DNA of 44,771 bases, taken from NCBI GenBank assembly GCA_002721365.1, contig PBKC01000018.1, positions 1 to 44,771 on the forward strand, in the 5' to 3' direction. How positions within the stretch are numbered: the first letter of the stretch is position 1; every line of letters starts with the position of its first letter. This stretch comes from Rhodospirillaceae bacterium (GTDB lineage: Bacteria; Pseudomonadota; Alphaproteobacteria; GCA-2721365). Below the pieces are notes generated by a model, which was not told where the DNA came from, ran no database searches, and saw only the letters and a program-made list of their open reading frames with translations. Positions 9,316-16,263 of this stretch are shown here, one piece after another. The position numbers and the translations under genes were made by a program.

Positions 9316-9513
9316 TCACGCCGCCTCCCCGTCTCGATCGGCCGTTTCGGCCAGACGAGTGAGCCAGGCGCGGAGTTCATCGGCCGGGACGACGGTCCTG
9401 CGGCCGACCTTGACCACGCGAAGTTGCCCGGCGGCGATCTGCTCGTATAGCGAGCTGCGCGACAGGCCGACCAACTCGGCGGCTTCCACGACTGAATAGG
9501 CGATGCGGTCCAT
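9316..9513 (-). CDS. HTH DNA-binding protein, excisionase/AlpA-like
   Basis: A 65-aa MerR/excisionase-type helix-turn-helix protein: YSVVEAAELVGLSRSSLYEQIAAGQLRVVKVGRRTVVPADELRAWL. This matches the pattern of Xis/AlpA-like DNA-binding proteins that control excision of integrative elements. The ATG at 9513 follows GGAGAG by about 7 nt; longer readings to 9591 lack a comparable start. It is the first gene of a four-gene leftward operon (HTH, 68-aa, 90-aa, DUF3631). It probably binds near its own promoter and the attachment site. It lies about 3.9 kb from the integrase because of the inserted IS. Confidence 0.8.
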   Translation of the reverse strand: MDRIAYSVVEAAELVGLSRSSLYEQIAAGQLRVVKVGRRTVVPADELRAWLTRLAETADRDGEAA

Positions 9514-9550
9514 AAGGGTCTCTCCGATCAATGTGGACGTGGAGACCCTT
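9514..9550. promoter_or_regulatory. Inverted repeat upstream of the HTH gene (candidate operator)
   Basis: AAGGGTCTC at 9514-9522 and GAGACCCTT at 9542-9550 form a perfect 9-bp inverted repeat with a 19-nt gap, immediately upstream of and overlapping the leader of the HTH gene. It could be an autoregulatory or excisionase binding site, or a leader hairpin that hides the ribosome binding site. Inference from position only. Confidence 0.4.
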
Positions 9551-9692
9551 GCATACACGCCCAGAACTGCCCGGGGGATGGGACGCATCATTCGACCGCG
9601 AGAATGGTCCGTACCCTGGATGGCCCAGACTGCACCAAGCGCGTTGGACTCAGGGAAATTGGCGCAGAACCACCACCTTAGGCTACCGCTGT

Positions 9693-9700
9693 CCCACCCG
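9693..9700. repeat. Left target-site duplication of the IS
   Basis: CCCACCCG directly abuts the left IS end and is repeated exactly at 11080-11087 on the other side. Eight base pairs is a usual duplication length for IS1595-group elements. Confidence 0.85.
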
Positions 9701-9719
9701 GGCCGTGTCTCAGTTTGAA
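9701..9719 (+). repeat. Left terminal inverted repeat of the IS
   Basis: GGCCGTGTCTCAGTTTGAA; matches the reverse complement of 11061-11079 except at the third and fourth bases. Confidence 0.85.
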
Positions 9720-9794
9720 AATCCCGGCGTTTGACGCCCGGTTCCGATTCCGCGCTGCTGGCCCCACGCGGTAAGCATCATGGGGAGCTAAGAG

Positions 9795-10337
9795 TATGTA
9801 CGACGATATGCGAACGCCTTTATGGAGGACGTTGCGGACCGCCTGGCGAACCGGGTGCAGCTCACCACCGATGGGCATTACGCCTACCTCCAGGCGGTCG
9901 AGGGCGCGTTCGGTGCCGACGTGGACTATGCCGCCCTGGTGAAGCAGTACGGCCCAGCCCCGGAAGCGCAGCGGCGCTACAGCCCGCCGGTCTGCGTCGG
10001 GGCGCGCAAGGATCGGATCGAGGGCAAGCCCGACCCGAAGCACCTCAGCACGTCCTATGTGGAGCGGCAGAACCTCAGCATGCGCATGCACATGCGGCGG
10101 TTCACGCGGTTGACTAACGCCTTCTCAAAGAAGGTCGAGAACCACCGCCATGCGTTAGCACTCTACTTTGTGTGGTACAACTTCTGCCGTATACATAAGA
10201 CGCTGAAGGTCACGCCTGCGATGGCCGCCGGGCTGACGGATGCGGTTCACGATATGGAGTGGATCGTATCGCTGATCGACGAGCGAGCGCCCGAGGCGGG
10301 GCGGCGAGGGCCATACAAGCGGGGGCAAAAAGACTGA
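9795..10337 (+). pseudogene. 5'-truncated IS1/IS1595-type transposase
   Basis: The frame contains the C-terminal part of a single-ORF DDE transposase: YANAFMEDVADRLANRVQLTTDGH carries an Asp, STSYVERQNLSMRMHMRRF the catalytic Glu, and YNFCRIHKTLKVTPAMAAGLTD is a strongly conserved tail. Homologues normally have about 130 further N-terminal residues, including a helix-turn-helix and the first catalytic Asp (CDEIW-type motif). Here only about 80 bp separate the left terminal repeat from the homology. The first half has been deleted, so the protein cannot catalyse transposition alone. The first Met in the surviving part is at 9822. Confidence 0.85.
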
Positions 10338-10428
10338 CCCCCGGAGCATACCCCACGTTGGGGCAGAGGCCGACCGGGGGTGTACGGGGCATAAAGTACT
10401 CTCTGTTGGCCGAAAGGCAAGCGAACAG

Positions 10429-11070
10429 GTGGCGAACGAAAGCGGGTTGACCCGAACTGATCGAATGAACGACGCTCTCGCGAACGCGATTTCCAGGGAG
10501 CGGTTGCGAAAATACCTTTCTGCTCAGGGCGATGACCTCGATGCGGCGCTCGGTCTGTACGAGCAAAACATGCTGCTTTCAGAGGCCTTTTACATCCCGC
10601 TTTCATGCCTAGAGGTGTGCCTCCGCAACAAAACGCACGATCGCATGGTGGATATGTATGGCGCCGACTGGCTTACAAATGCTGCCGCCGCACCACTCAA
10701 TGACTTCTCCCGCTCCCTGATCAACGAGGCTATCAAGGGCATTCACGGCCCGTTCAGCACCGGGAAGCTAATCGCCGAGCTTAAGTTTGGGTTCTGGGTC
10801 GGCTTGTTCGCGACACAATACGACGCGACGCTATGGCGCCGCGCCCTGTGCCGATGCTTCGGCGCGGGGTCACGCCGGACACGCGTGCATAGCCGATTGA
10901 ACGCCATACGCCGTTTCCGGAATCGCGTCGCGCATCACGAACCGATTTTCCACCGTCCTGTCGCGCAGATGCATTGCGAGATCATCGAGGCAATAGGATG
11001 GATGTGCGTTGCTACCCGAGCATGGGCTGAGCACCATAGCCGTGTGCCCGACGTGCTCAATTCAAACTGA
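10429..11070 (+). CDS. Abi-like HEPN-domain protein, passenger gene of the IS
   Basis: A 213-aa helical protein of the abortive-infection (Abi_2-like) type. Opening features are RLRKYLSAQGDDLDAALGLYEQNMLLSEAFYIPLSCLEVCLRNKTH, typical of that family. Near the C-terminus, RFRNRVAHHEPIF contains the HEPN RNase signature R-x4-H (R164 to H169). Such proteins usually cleave RNA on phage infection; that activity is inferred here. The start is GTG at 10429, with ATG at 10465 as an alternative beginning MNDALANAISRERL. The gene lies between the transposase remnant and the right terminal repeat. Its TGA (11068-11070) is inside that repeat, so the IS carries the whole gene. No cognate antitoxin is adjacent. 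Confidence 0.8.
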   Translation: MANESGLTRTDRMNDALANAISRERLRKYLSAQGDDLDAALGLYEQNMLLSEAFYIPLSCLEVCLRNKTHDRMVDMYGADWLTNAAAAPLNDFSRSLINEAIKGIHGPFSTGKLIAELKFGFWVGLFATQYDATLWRRALCRCFGAGSRRTRVHSRLNAIRRFRNRVAHHEPIFHRPVAQMHCEIIEAIGWMCVATRAWAEHHSRVPDVLNSN

Positions 11071-11079
11071 GACACTACC
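11061..11079 (-). repeat. Right terminal inverted repeat of the IS
   Basis: TTCAAACTGAGACACTACC, the inverted partner of 9701-9719. It also encodes the last residues and stop codon of the HEPN gene. Confidence 0.85.
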
Positions 11080-11087
11080 CCCACCCG
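11080..11087. repeat. Right target-site duplication of the IS
   Basis: CCCACCCG, identical to 9693-9700. Confidence 0.85.
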
Positions 11088-11142
11088 TATCGGGTTAACG
11101 CGATTGTGCCTGCGCGAATGCGACTCCTCTCGCCGACAGATG

Positions 11143-12099
11143 TCAGACGTCGCCCTCCGGTCCCGGCCAAGGCGGAGTGGCAAGCGCCGCATCCTCTCGC
11201 TCGCGCAATGCCTTCTCCCTCTTCCGGACGGCACGCCAGCGCTTTGCCACCGCCTCCGGCCCCAGTGGCTGCCCGAGATAAGCGAGCGCCGCCATTGTGA
11301 AGCGGATGAACGGTCCATCGGGGGACCCTGTATCCCGGGGACGATGGTACGTTGGCCGCGTCCCGGTGACACGCTCATAGTGGCAGGCGATGTACCAGAT
11401 CGCATCGTCGAGATCGTGGTCCGGCTCGCGCCGTGCTGCTTCGGTCCCTTTCGAGCGCCGTCGCCCCTTTTCGGAACGCTTGACTAGCTCGTTCTGGAGC
11501 GCCGCGGCCTGCTCAGCCCAGATGGCGAGCAGCACCACGCCCTCGATCGCCCGGTCGAGCTTCACATCTTCGTACCACTCGGTCGTCATCGGGCCTTCCG
11601 CCCCCGCGCGCAGATCGGGGACAAGTGACGGCTGGAGGTCGCTGTCGCGCCAGCCGCCGACCTCTTCCGCCATTGCGCGCGCGCGTCCCATAAGGCTCAT
11701 CCGCAATTCGGTCGGGATGTGGTGGGAGACGGCGCCACTGGGGTCAGCAGCTTGCTCGGGGTCGGGTCGGCACTGATATCCGAGCGAATTGCATATGCGG
11801 TCCGCAGCCTTCGCGACCGCCACAAGGCGGCCCGCCACAATCGATGACGGCATCGTCTCGCGGCCGCCGAACGCTCGGTAACAGAATGCGACATCCTCGA
11901 TCTCGCGGCGCAGAGCCCGTTCCTGGCCGGCGGCGAGAGGCCCGGGCAGGGCCTCCAGGATGCGGGCGAATGCCTCGTCCTTCTCACGCGGATGCTCGCC
12001 AGTGGCGGCCTCGAACAACTCGTTGATGGGGCTCTGGACGCTGTCAAATGGGGGCTCGTCGGCAGAACCGGCTGGACCAGAATTCTTGCCTCGCGTCAC
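11143..12099 (-). CDS. Hypothetical 318-aa protein downstream of the integrase
   Basis: Unrecognised, mostly helical, charged protein. The start is taken as GTG at 12099 (MTRGKNSGPAGSADEPPFDSV), preceded by a good GGAGG at 12104-12109. Reading further upstream gives a basic, low-complexity sequence that overlaps the integrase gene. Visible stretches include an acidic-basic segment rich in Arg/Lys (VKRSEKGRRRSKGTEAARREPDHDLDDAIWYIACHYERVTG) and a C-terminal basic helix (VAKRWRAVRKREKALRERED). No catalytic motif is recognised. It starts 34 nt after the integrase stop and is probably co-transcribed with it, so it belongs to the island core. Confidence 0.7.
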   Translation of the reverse strand: MTRGKNSGPAGSADEPPFDSVQSPINELFEAATGEHPREKDEAFARILEALPGPLAAGQERALRREIEDVAFCYRAFGGRETMPSSIVAGRLVAVAKAADRICNSLGYQCRPDPEQAADPSGAVSHHIPTELRMSLMGRARAMAEEVGGWRDSDLQPSLVPDLRAGAEGPMTTEWYEDVKLDRAIEGVVLLAIWAEQAAALQNELVKRSEKGRRRSKGTEAARREPDHDLDDAIWYIACHYERVTGTRPTYHRPRDTGSPDGPFIRFTMAALAYLGQPLGPEAVAKRWRAVRKREKALREREDAALATPPWPGPEGDV

Positions 12100-12133
12100 T
12101 ACGTCCTCCTCCGGCCGCGGGCGGCGGCGATGC

Positions 12134-13429
12134 TCACCGCGCGTGCTCCTTGAGCGCGACGATGTTTTCGTCGGACCCGTCGAATCCGAATGCAGGCAGG
12201 TTCGCTCGGATCGTGTCGGCGACGTAGGACGGGCTGAGGTGCGCATAATGCCGCTCGGCCATGCGGCTGTCGCTGTGTCCCAGTTGGGCGGCGATCACCG
12301 CCATGGGCGTTCCCTTCATCGCCAGCACGGATGCATGGGTGTGGCGGAGGATATGGAAGCCGGCCGGAGGGTTGATCTTCGCAGCTTTGCACGCTTCACG
12401 AATCGGCCGAACCTGATGCGCCGTCGACCACGCCTCTCCGTCATCCCGCCGAAATATCAAGGCTTCAGACGGTTGTCCCGCAGTCACGCGCTCGAAGAAC
12501 GCCCTGGCCTCGCTGGTAAGGACCACATGCCGAGATTTTCCGCTCTTGCTCATCGCAACGAACAGCGTACCGGCATCGGCGTCGAAATCGCGAGTCTGGA
12601 GGTGGATCAGTTCGCCATAGCGTGCCCCGGTGTGCAGCGCGCCTTGAACCAGATGGCGGAAGTTGCCCTGGCATGCATTGGCGAGGCGCCGGCATTCCTC
12701 CGCGGAGAGATACCGCACCCGCGCCGCCTCGACGTCCCGGAACGGCTTGGTCCGACGCCATGCATCGTCGCTATTGATCTTGCCCTCATGCCACGCATGG
12801 TTCAGCGCGGCCCGGACAATGGTGCGAAGGCGATTGGCCGTGGCCCGACGCCGACGCTTCGCCTCGGGGTCGGTCTCCGAGAAAGCGCGGTATTGTTGCT
12901 CTTTGCCGCGACGTGTCCGCATCCGCGGTGGCTGGCTCGCCACATCCTGATGCCACTCCCGCAGCTTCGCGGGCGTCAGGTCGGTGACGGCGATGTCGCC
13001 GAGGGCCGGGCGGATCATCGAATTGATGGCCGTCCGCGTGCTGTTGACTGACTTCCGGTTCTCCCCGAACCATTTCAAGTAGTCGTCGAGCGCATCGCCG
13101 ACCGTGTATGGGGGCAGAGCTTCCCGCTCTTTCTCTGGCGGCCGGGCCATCTCCTCGCACCAGCGCTGCGCCGCCTTCTGCGCTTGGGAGTAGGTGAGGA
13201 CGTGCTCGCCATCGGCTTCCAGCTCGTCGTCGGCCTTGCCGAGCGCTTTGGTGACATACGTCCGGTCCGGGTGTCGGAATCGAGCGATCCAACTGCCGCC
13301 GTCCTTCCCCTTCCGATAGCCGATGTGAGCGCCGCGATCGATGGCGCGCCAGTGGACCGTCTTGCCGAGAGGGATCTTCGAGCGCGCGTTCGGCGTCGTG
13401 ATCTTCGCTTCGTTGACCGTCCTGCCCAT
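12134..13429 (-). CDS. Tyrosine site-specific integrase of the island
   Basis: A 431-aa tyrosine recombinase with the full catalytic set: R270 (HTGARYGE), H359 and R362 (FHILRHTH), H385 (QLGHSDSRM) and the nucleophile Y395 (ERHYAHL). The N-terminal third carries the arm-binding and SAM-like core-binding regions (TVGDALDDYLKWFGENRKSVNST). The start is ATG at 13429 (MGRTVNEAKITTPNARSKIPLGKT). It faces left, away from the tRNA-Glu fragment 140 bp to its right, so it would catalyse integration into and excision from that tRNA gene. All catalytic residues are present, so it may still be active. Confidence 0.92.
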   Translation of the reverse strand: MGRTVNEAKITTPNARSKIPLGKTVHWRAIDRGAHIGYRKGKDGGSWIARFRHPDRTYVTKALGKADDELEADGEHVLTYSQAQKAAQRWCEEMARPPEKEREALPPYTVGDALDDYLKWFGENRKSVNSTRTAINSMIRPALGDIAVTDLTPAKLREWHQDVASQPPRMRTRRGKEQQYRAFSETDPEAKRRRRATANRLRTIVRAALNHAWHEGKINSDDAWRRTKPFRDVEAARVRYLSAEECRRLANACQGNFRHLVQGALHTGARYGELIHLQTRDFDADAGTLFVAMSKSGKSRHVVLTSEARAFFERVTAGQPSEALIFRRDDGEAWSTAHQVRPIREACKAAKINPPAGFHILRHTHASVLAMKGTPMAVIAAQLGHSDSRMAERHYAHLSPSYVADTIRANLPAFGFDGSDENIVALKEHAR

Positions 13430-13570
13430 CGCCCGCTCCTGCGCGTCTCTACTATTTCTCTACTATATGGTCAGGGACGATGGGCGACAACAGCGGACGA
13501 AGGTGGATATACCATTGAGATTATATGGGAGTTTGAGTGTCCGCCGATGTCCTTGAACGGCCGTGTTGAA

Positions 13571-13616
13571 GCCCTCTCACGGCGAAAACGGGGGTTCGAG
13601 TCCCCCTGGGGACGCC
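13571..13616 (+). other. Island attachment site: 3' half of tRNA-Glu(CUC)
   Basis: The segment GCCCTCTCACGGC is an anticodon arm with anticodon CTC (Glu). It is followed by a perfect T-arm (GGGGG, TTCGAGT, CCCCC), an acceptor 3' strand TGGGGAC, a G and an encoded CCA at 13614-13616. The upstream bases do not form a D-arm, and only 5 of 7 acceptor pairs would form with 13539-13545, so this is not a complete tRNA. A tRNA 3' end next to an integrase is the usual footprint of integration; the intact gene should lie at the far left end of the island. Confidence 0.75.
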
Positions 13617-13807
13617 ATATTGCGGCCGGCAGATCTGCCTCGAACGTGGCCGCCTGAGCTTTTCAGCTCCCTCCTCTGGATTTTTTTGATGTGGCCGGTT
13701 CGCCTGCGTGCGGCTCAGCGTCGTCGTGCGGCCATTCCAGCTTGCCGCCGCTATAGGCATAGGCCGTTGTCGGATTTTTTTACAAGCGCACTTTCAAGCG
13801 CAACCTA

Positions 13808-13824
13808 ATTTATTGTTAATAAAT
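13808..13824. promoter_or_regulatory. AT-rich inverted repeat upstream of the sigma-54 promoter
   Basis: ATTTATT and AATAAAT flank GTT as a perfect 7-bp inverted repeat, 14 bp upstream of the sigma-54-like promoter. It could be a DNA-binding protein site, although sigma-54 activator sites are usually farther upstream. Function inferred only. Confidence 0.3.
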
Positions 13825-13837
13825 GGGAAATTCATAA

Positions 13838-13852
13838 GGCACGAAAATTGCT
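13838..13852 (+). promoter_or_regulatory. Sigma-54 (RpoN) type promoter for the first PEP-CTERM gene
   Basis: GGCACG, four A bases, TTGCT matches the -24/-12 consensus GGCACG-N4-TTGCW exactly; the GG (13838-13839) and GC (13850-13851) are 12 nt apart as required. Transcription would start near 13863, giving a leader of about 48 nt before the GTG at 13911. PEP-CTERM genes in other bacteria are known to depend on RpoN with the PrsK/PrsR two-component system, which fits. No PrsR gene is in the window. Confidence 0.75.
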
Positions 13853-13910
13853 TTCTATATGCCCTGTGACATATGAGCACCGCAAGATCAATGATGAGGA
13901 GGTGCAGGCA

Positions 13911-14915
13911 GTGAAACGTCTGACATCGTTTGAAATGGGGGCGAAAGGTACGGCGATTGCTGCCGGACTGATCGCATTGGGCGCTGCGACGAACGCGGTT
14001 GCCGCACCGATTGGCATATCGAGCGACTTCATTCTGACGCAGGTGAGCGACGACGGTACGCTGGGCAACGGGTCGAGCTTCCCCGGCCTTCAGCACGACC
14101 CTGCCGGCACCGGGACTTTCAATTCCAACCAGGACTACCTGCAGCCGGGCACGCCGTTCGAAGGATTCGGTTTCCAGTCGGTGGAGACCGGCGAGATCGG
14201 CAACCGTAACTCCGAGTCGGGCGGTTCGGTGGGCGGCGACGACGACTTCGCCCAGGACTTCATTACCGACCTCAGCGGCGGATCCTTCGACAACCATGTT
14301 CGCTGGGGCGGCACGTCCGCTGATGGATTCGTCACGATCGTCCATGACTTCTTCTTCAATGACGACGACGAGCTGATCAACATCGAGACCAGGATCACGG
14401 CGAACGTTGCCCTGACGGACGCGTCATTTTCGCGGGCGATCGATCCCGACCCCGATAACTTCTCCGGCGGTACCGCTTCGACGATCAACTTCCGCGGTCT
14501 CGACCTGAACTCGGACAGCGATTTCGACGATGCCGGCGAAGTCGCCGCCAATAGCTTCGTCGGCTCGGAGGGTGCCATCAACGGTGCCGCACTGGCGCTG
14601 TTCTCGGACGACCCGCTTCTTCACAACACCGGCATCGTCGACACATGCTGCTCGATTATCGATCCCGACCGCTACCTCTCGGGCGGCGACTTCCCGTCCA
14701 GCACCGGTGACGACGGCATCGGCATCGCCTTCGTCATCGGCGACATGGCGGCAGGTCAGTCGGTGACGATCAACTATGCCTACGTCCTTGGCGACACCGT
14801 GGCGACCGTCGACCTTCCCGACCCGGTGGGCGTGCCCGAACCGGCTTCTCTGGCCGTCTTCGGCCTCGGGCTGGCGGGGCTCGCGGCGGTACGGCGGCGG
14901 AGCCGCAGCGCCTGA
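13911..14915 (+). CDS. PEP-CTERM surface protein, paralogue 1
   Basis: A 334-aa exported protein. It has a signal peptide (GTAIAAGLIALGAATNAVAAP) and ends with the exosortase sorting signal VPEPASLAVFGLGLAGL followed by RRRSRS: a PEP motif, a membrane segment and a basic tail. The body is Asp/Gly-rich and has no catalytic motif; conserved blocks include ILTQVSDDGTLGNG, FDNHVRWGGTSADGFVTIVHDFFFN, INFRGLDLN and DTCCSIIDPDRYLSGGDFPSSTG. The start is GTG at 13911 with AGGAGG at 13897-13902, 8 nt away; upstream codons back to 13848 lack a ribosome binding site. It is probably cleaved and released by an exosortase to the surface or EPS matrix. First of three tandem paralogues. Confidence 0.88.
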   Translation: MKRLTSFEMGAKGTAIAAGLIALGAATNAVAAPIGISSDFILTQVSDDGTLGNGSSFPGLQHDPAGTGTFNSNQDYLQPGTPFEGFGFQSVETGEIGNRNSESGGSVGGDDDFAQDFITDLSGGSFDNHVRWGGTSADGFVTIVHDFFFNDDDELINIETRITANVALTDASFSRAIDPDPDNFSGGTASTINFRGLDLNSDSDFDDAGEVAANSFVGSEGAINGAALALFSDDPLLHNTGIVDTCCSIIDPDRYLSGGDFPSSTGDDGIGIAFVIGDMAAGQSVTINYAYVLGDTVATVDLPDPVGVPEPASLAVFGLGLAGLAAVRRRSRSA

Positions 14916-14941
14916 TCTACCTCTAGATCCGCGTGAACCGG

Positions 14942-14975
14942 AACGGCGGCCTCATCGGCCGCCGTTTCCATTTTC
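14942..14975 (+). terminator. Hairpin after PEP-CTERM paralogue 1
   Basis: A 10-bp stem (AACGGCGGCC and GGCCGCCGTT) with loop TCATC, followed by TTCCATTTT. It looks like a rho-independent terminator with an imperfect T-tract. Confidence 0.6.
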
Positions 14976-15101
14976 GAGGTACCCACAATCACACCGCCCA
15001 TGTCTCGCAACCGGGCTTCGGGAGCGATTGTTTCCCCTTTGCCGGGTTGTGGCCGTAGAGCCGCGCCGGGGGATCCCAAAGCAAGTGAGAGGCATAGCGA
15101 G

Positions 15102-16085
15102 ATGAGCAGTTCCAATAGGGTTGGCATTGGACTGGGGGGCGCAGTTCTGACTGCGGGCCTCTGCGTATTCGGTCTTTCCACCACCGCGACAGCCGCGCCG
15201 ATCGGCATGTCGAGCGCTTTCATCCTGACCCAAGTGAGCGACGACGGCACGCTGGGCAACGAGTCGACCTTTCCCGGTCTTCAGCATGATCCGGCCGGAA
15301 CCAGCACCTTCAACGAGAATCAGGACTACCTGCAGCCGGGTGTTCCGTTCGAAGGCTTTGGTTTCCGGTCGACCGAGACAGGGCTGATGGGGAACCGCAA
15401 CTCCTCGGGTGACGACTTTCTCCAGGATTTCATCACCGATCTGAGCGGCGGGGCATTCGACAACCACGTTCAGTGGGGTGGCACTTCGTTCGACGGCGCA
15501 GTCACCATCGTCCACGACTTCTTCTTCAACAATGACGATGAACTGATCAATATCGAGACCAACATCACCGCCAATGTCGATTTGACCGACGCCTCCTTCG
15601 CGCGGGCGATCGACCCCGATCCCGACAACTTTTCCGGCGGAACCGCCGAGACGATCAACTTCCGCGGTCTCGACCTGAACACGGACGGTGATCTGGATGA
15701 TCCCGGCGAAATCGCCGAGAACAGCTTCGTGGGCTCGGAGGGCGCCATCAACGGTGCCGCGCTGGCGCTGTTCTCCGACGATCCCCTCCTTCACAACACC
15801 GGTATCGTCACCGAATGCTGCACGGTCATCGATCCCGACCGCTATCTCTCGGGGGGCGATTTCCCGTCCAGCACCGGCGACAACGGCATTGGTATCGCCT
15901 TCCTCATAGGTGATCTGGCCGCGGGCCAGTCGGTGACGATCAATTACGCCTATGTCCTCGGCGACACCGTGGCGACTGTCGATCTGCCCGATCCGGTGGG
16001 TGTGCCCGAGCCGGCTTCGCTGGCTGTCTTCGGCCTCGGATTGGCGGGCCTGGGGGTCATGCGTCGGCGCGGCCGCGCGGCTTGA
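15102..16085 (+). CDS. PEP-CTERM surface protein, paralogue 2
   Basis: A 327-aa paralogue of the preceding gene. The ATG at 15102 opens MSSSNRVGIGLGGAVLTAGL, a signal peptide ending TATAAP. The body keeps the same blocks (ILTQVSDDGTLGNE, FDNHVQWGGTSFDGAVTIVHD, INFRGLDLN, ECCTVIDPDRYLSGG), and the tail is VPEPASLAVFGLGLAGL plus RRRGRA. It lacks the SVGGDD insertion that copies 1 and 3 carry near residue 100. The leader CCGGGGGATCCCAA...GCGAGATGAGCAGT is shared with copy 3, so duplication included the 5' region. A signal peptide and a sorting tail on each copy argue that all three are functional. Confidence 0.88.
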   Translation: MSSSNRVGIGLGGAVLTAGLCVFGLSTTATAAPIGMSSAFILTQVSDDGTLGNESTFPGLQHDPAGTSTFNENQDYLQPGVPFEGFGFRSTETGLMGNRNSSGDDFLQDFITDLSGGAFDNHVQWGGTSFDGAVTIVHDFFFNNDDELINIETNITANVDLTDASFARAIDPDPDNFSGGTAETINFRGLDLNTDGDLDDPGEIAENSFVGSEGAINGAALALFSDDPLLHNTGIVTECCTVIDPDRYLSGGDFPSSTGDNGIGIAFLIGDLAAGQSVTINYAYVLGDTVATVDLPDPVGVPEPASLAVFGLGLAGLGVMRRRGRAA

Positions 16086-16107
16086 ACGACCCGAAGCGCG
16101 ATGACCG

Positions 16108-16131
16108 GACGGCGGCCTCAGGGCCGCCGTC
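16108..16131 (+). terminator. Hairpin after PEP-CTERM paralogue 2
   Basis: A 10-bp stem, GACGGCGGCC and GGCCGCCGTC, loop TCAG. Nearly the same stem as after paralogue 1, so duplicated with the gene, but with no T-tract; it may only attenuate. Confidence 0.45.
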
Positions 16132-16180
16132 AGCGCTTTGGAGTACCACGTATGAACCGCTTCAAGGCAAGCAACCCGCC

Positions 16181-16211
16181 TTGGCCGGGATATATTTTAG
16201 ATATATGCCAA
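16181..16211. promoter_or_regulatory. Interrupted inverted repeat upstream of PEP-CTERM paralogue 3
   Basis: TTGGC, a 4-nt gap, ATATAT, TTTAG, ATATAT, GCCAA: an AT-rich nested inverted repeat about 55 bp before the ATG at 16264. It is absent from the leader of paralogue 2. It may be a regulator site or part of a separate promoter. Confidence 0.35.
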
Positions 16212-16263
16212 ATGGCGGCCATGCAGCGGGCCGGGGGATCCCAAGTTCAAGAGGAAAAGCGAG

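Larger units (their letters stand above)
9701..11079 (+). mobile_element. IS1/IS1595-type insertion sequence carrying a HEPN gene
   Basis: A 1379-bp element bounded by 19-bp terminal inverted repeats (GGCCGTGTCTCAGTTTGAA on the left; GGTAGTGTCTCAGTTTGAA reading inward from the right; 17 of 19 identical) and an exact 8-bp target duplication (CCCACCCG). Inside are the C-terminal half of a DDE transposase and an intact Abi-like HEPN gene, both rightward. It lies between the stop of the 318-aa gene and the promoter of the HTH operon, splitting what was a single leftward island module. The exact duplication and near-identical ends point to fairly recent insertion. Family assignment to the IS1/IS1595 group rests on the transposase tail, the GG ends and the 8-bp duplication. 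Confidence 0.85.
1..13616. mobile_element. Right part of a tRNA-Glu-associated genomic island
   Basis: Everything left of the tRNA-Glu 3' fragment at 13571-13616 reads as island content: a defence module, an integrase, an excisionase-like HTH gene, a DUF3631 ATPase and a nested insertion sequence. The right end is placed at the tRNA fragment next to the integrase. The left end and the intact tRNA-Glu gene would lie outside the window. This is inferred from gene content and the partial tRNA; the other attachment copy is not seen. Confidence 0.7.
13430..13910. other. Gene-free region: integrase promoter, attachment site and sigma-54 promoter
   Basis: No convincing gene is present. The left part should hold the integrase promoter. 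The middle holds the tRNA-Glu 3' fragment. From about 13680 on the DNA is clearly more AT-rich, with T-runs, an AT-rich inverted repeat and a sigma-54-type promoter in front of the first PEP-CTERM gene. Confidence 0.7.

Noticed and set aside
13539..13616. A complete tRNA-Glu gene
   Set aside because: Only 5 of 7 acceptor pairs form and no D-arm can be drawn; the anticodon stem has three pairs. It is better read as a 3' fragment.
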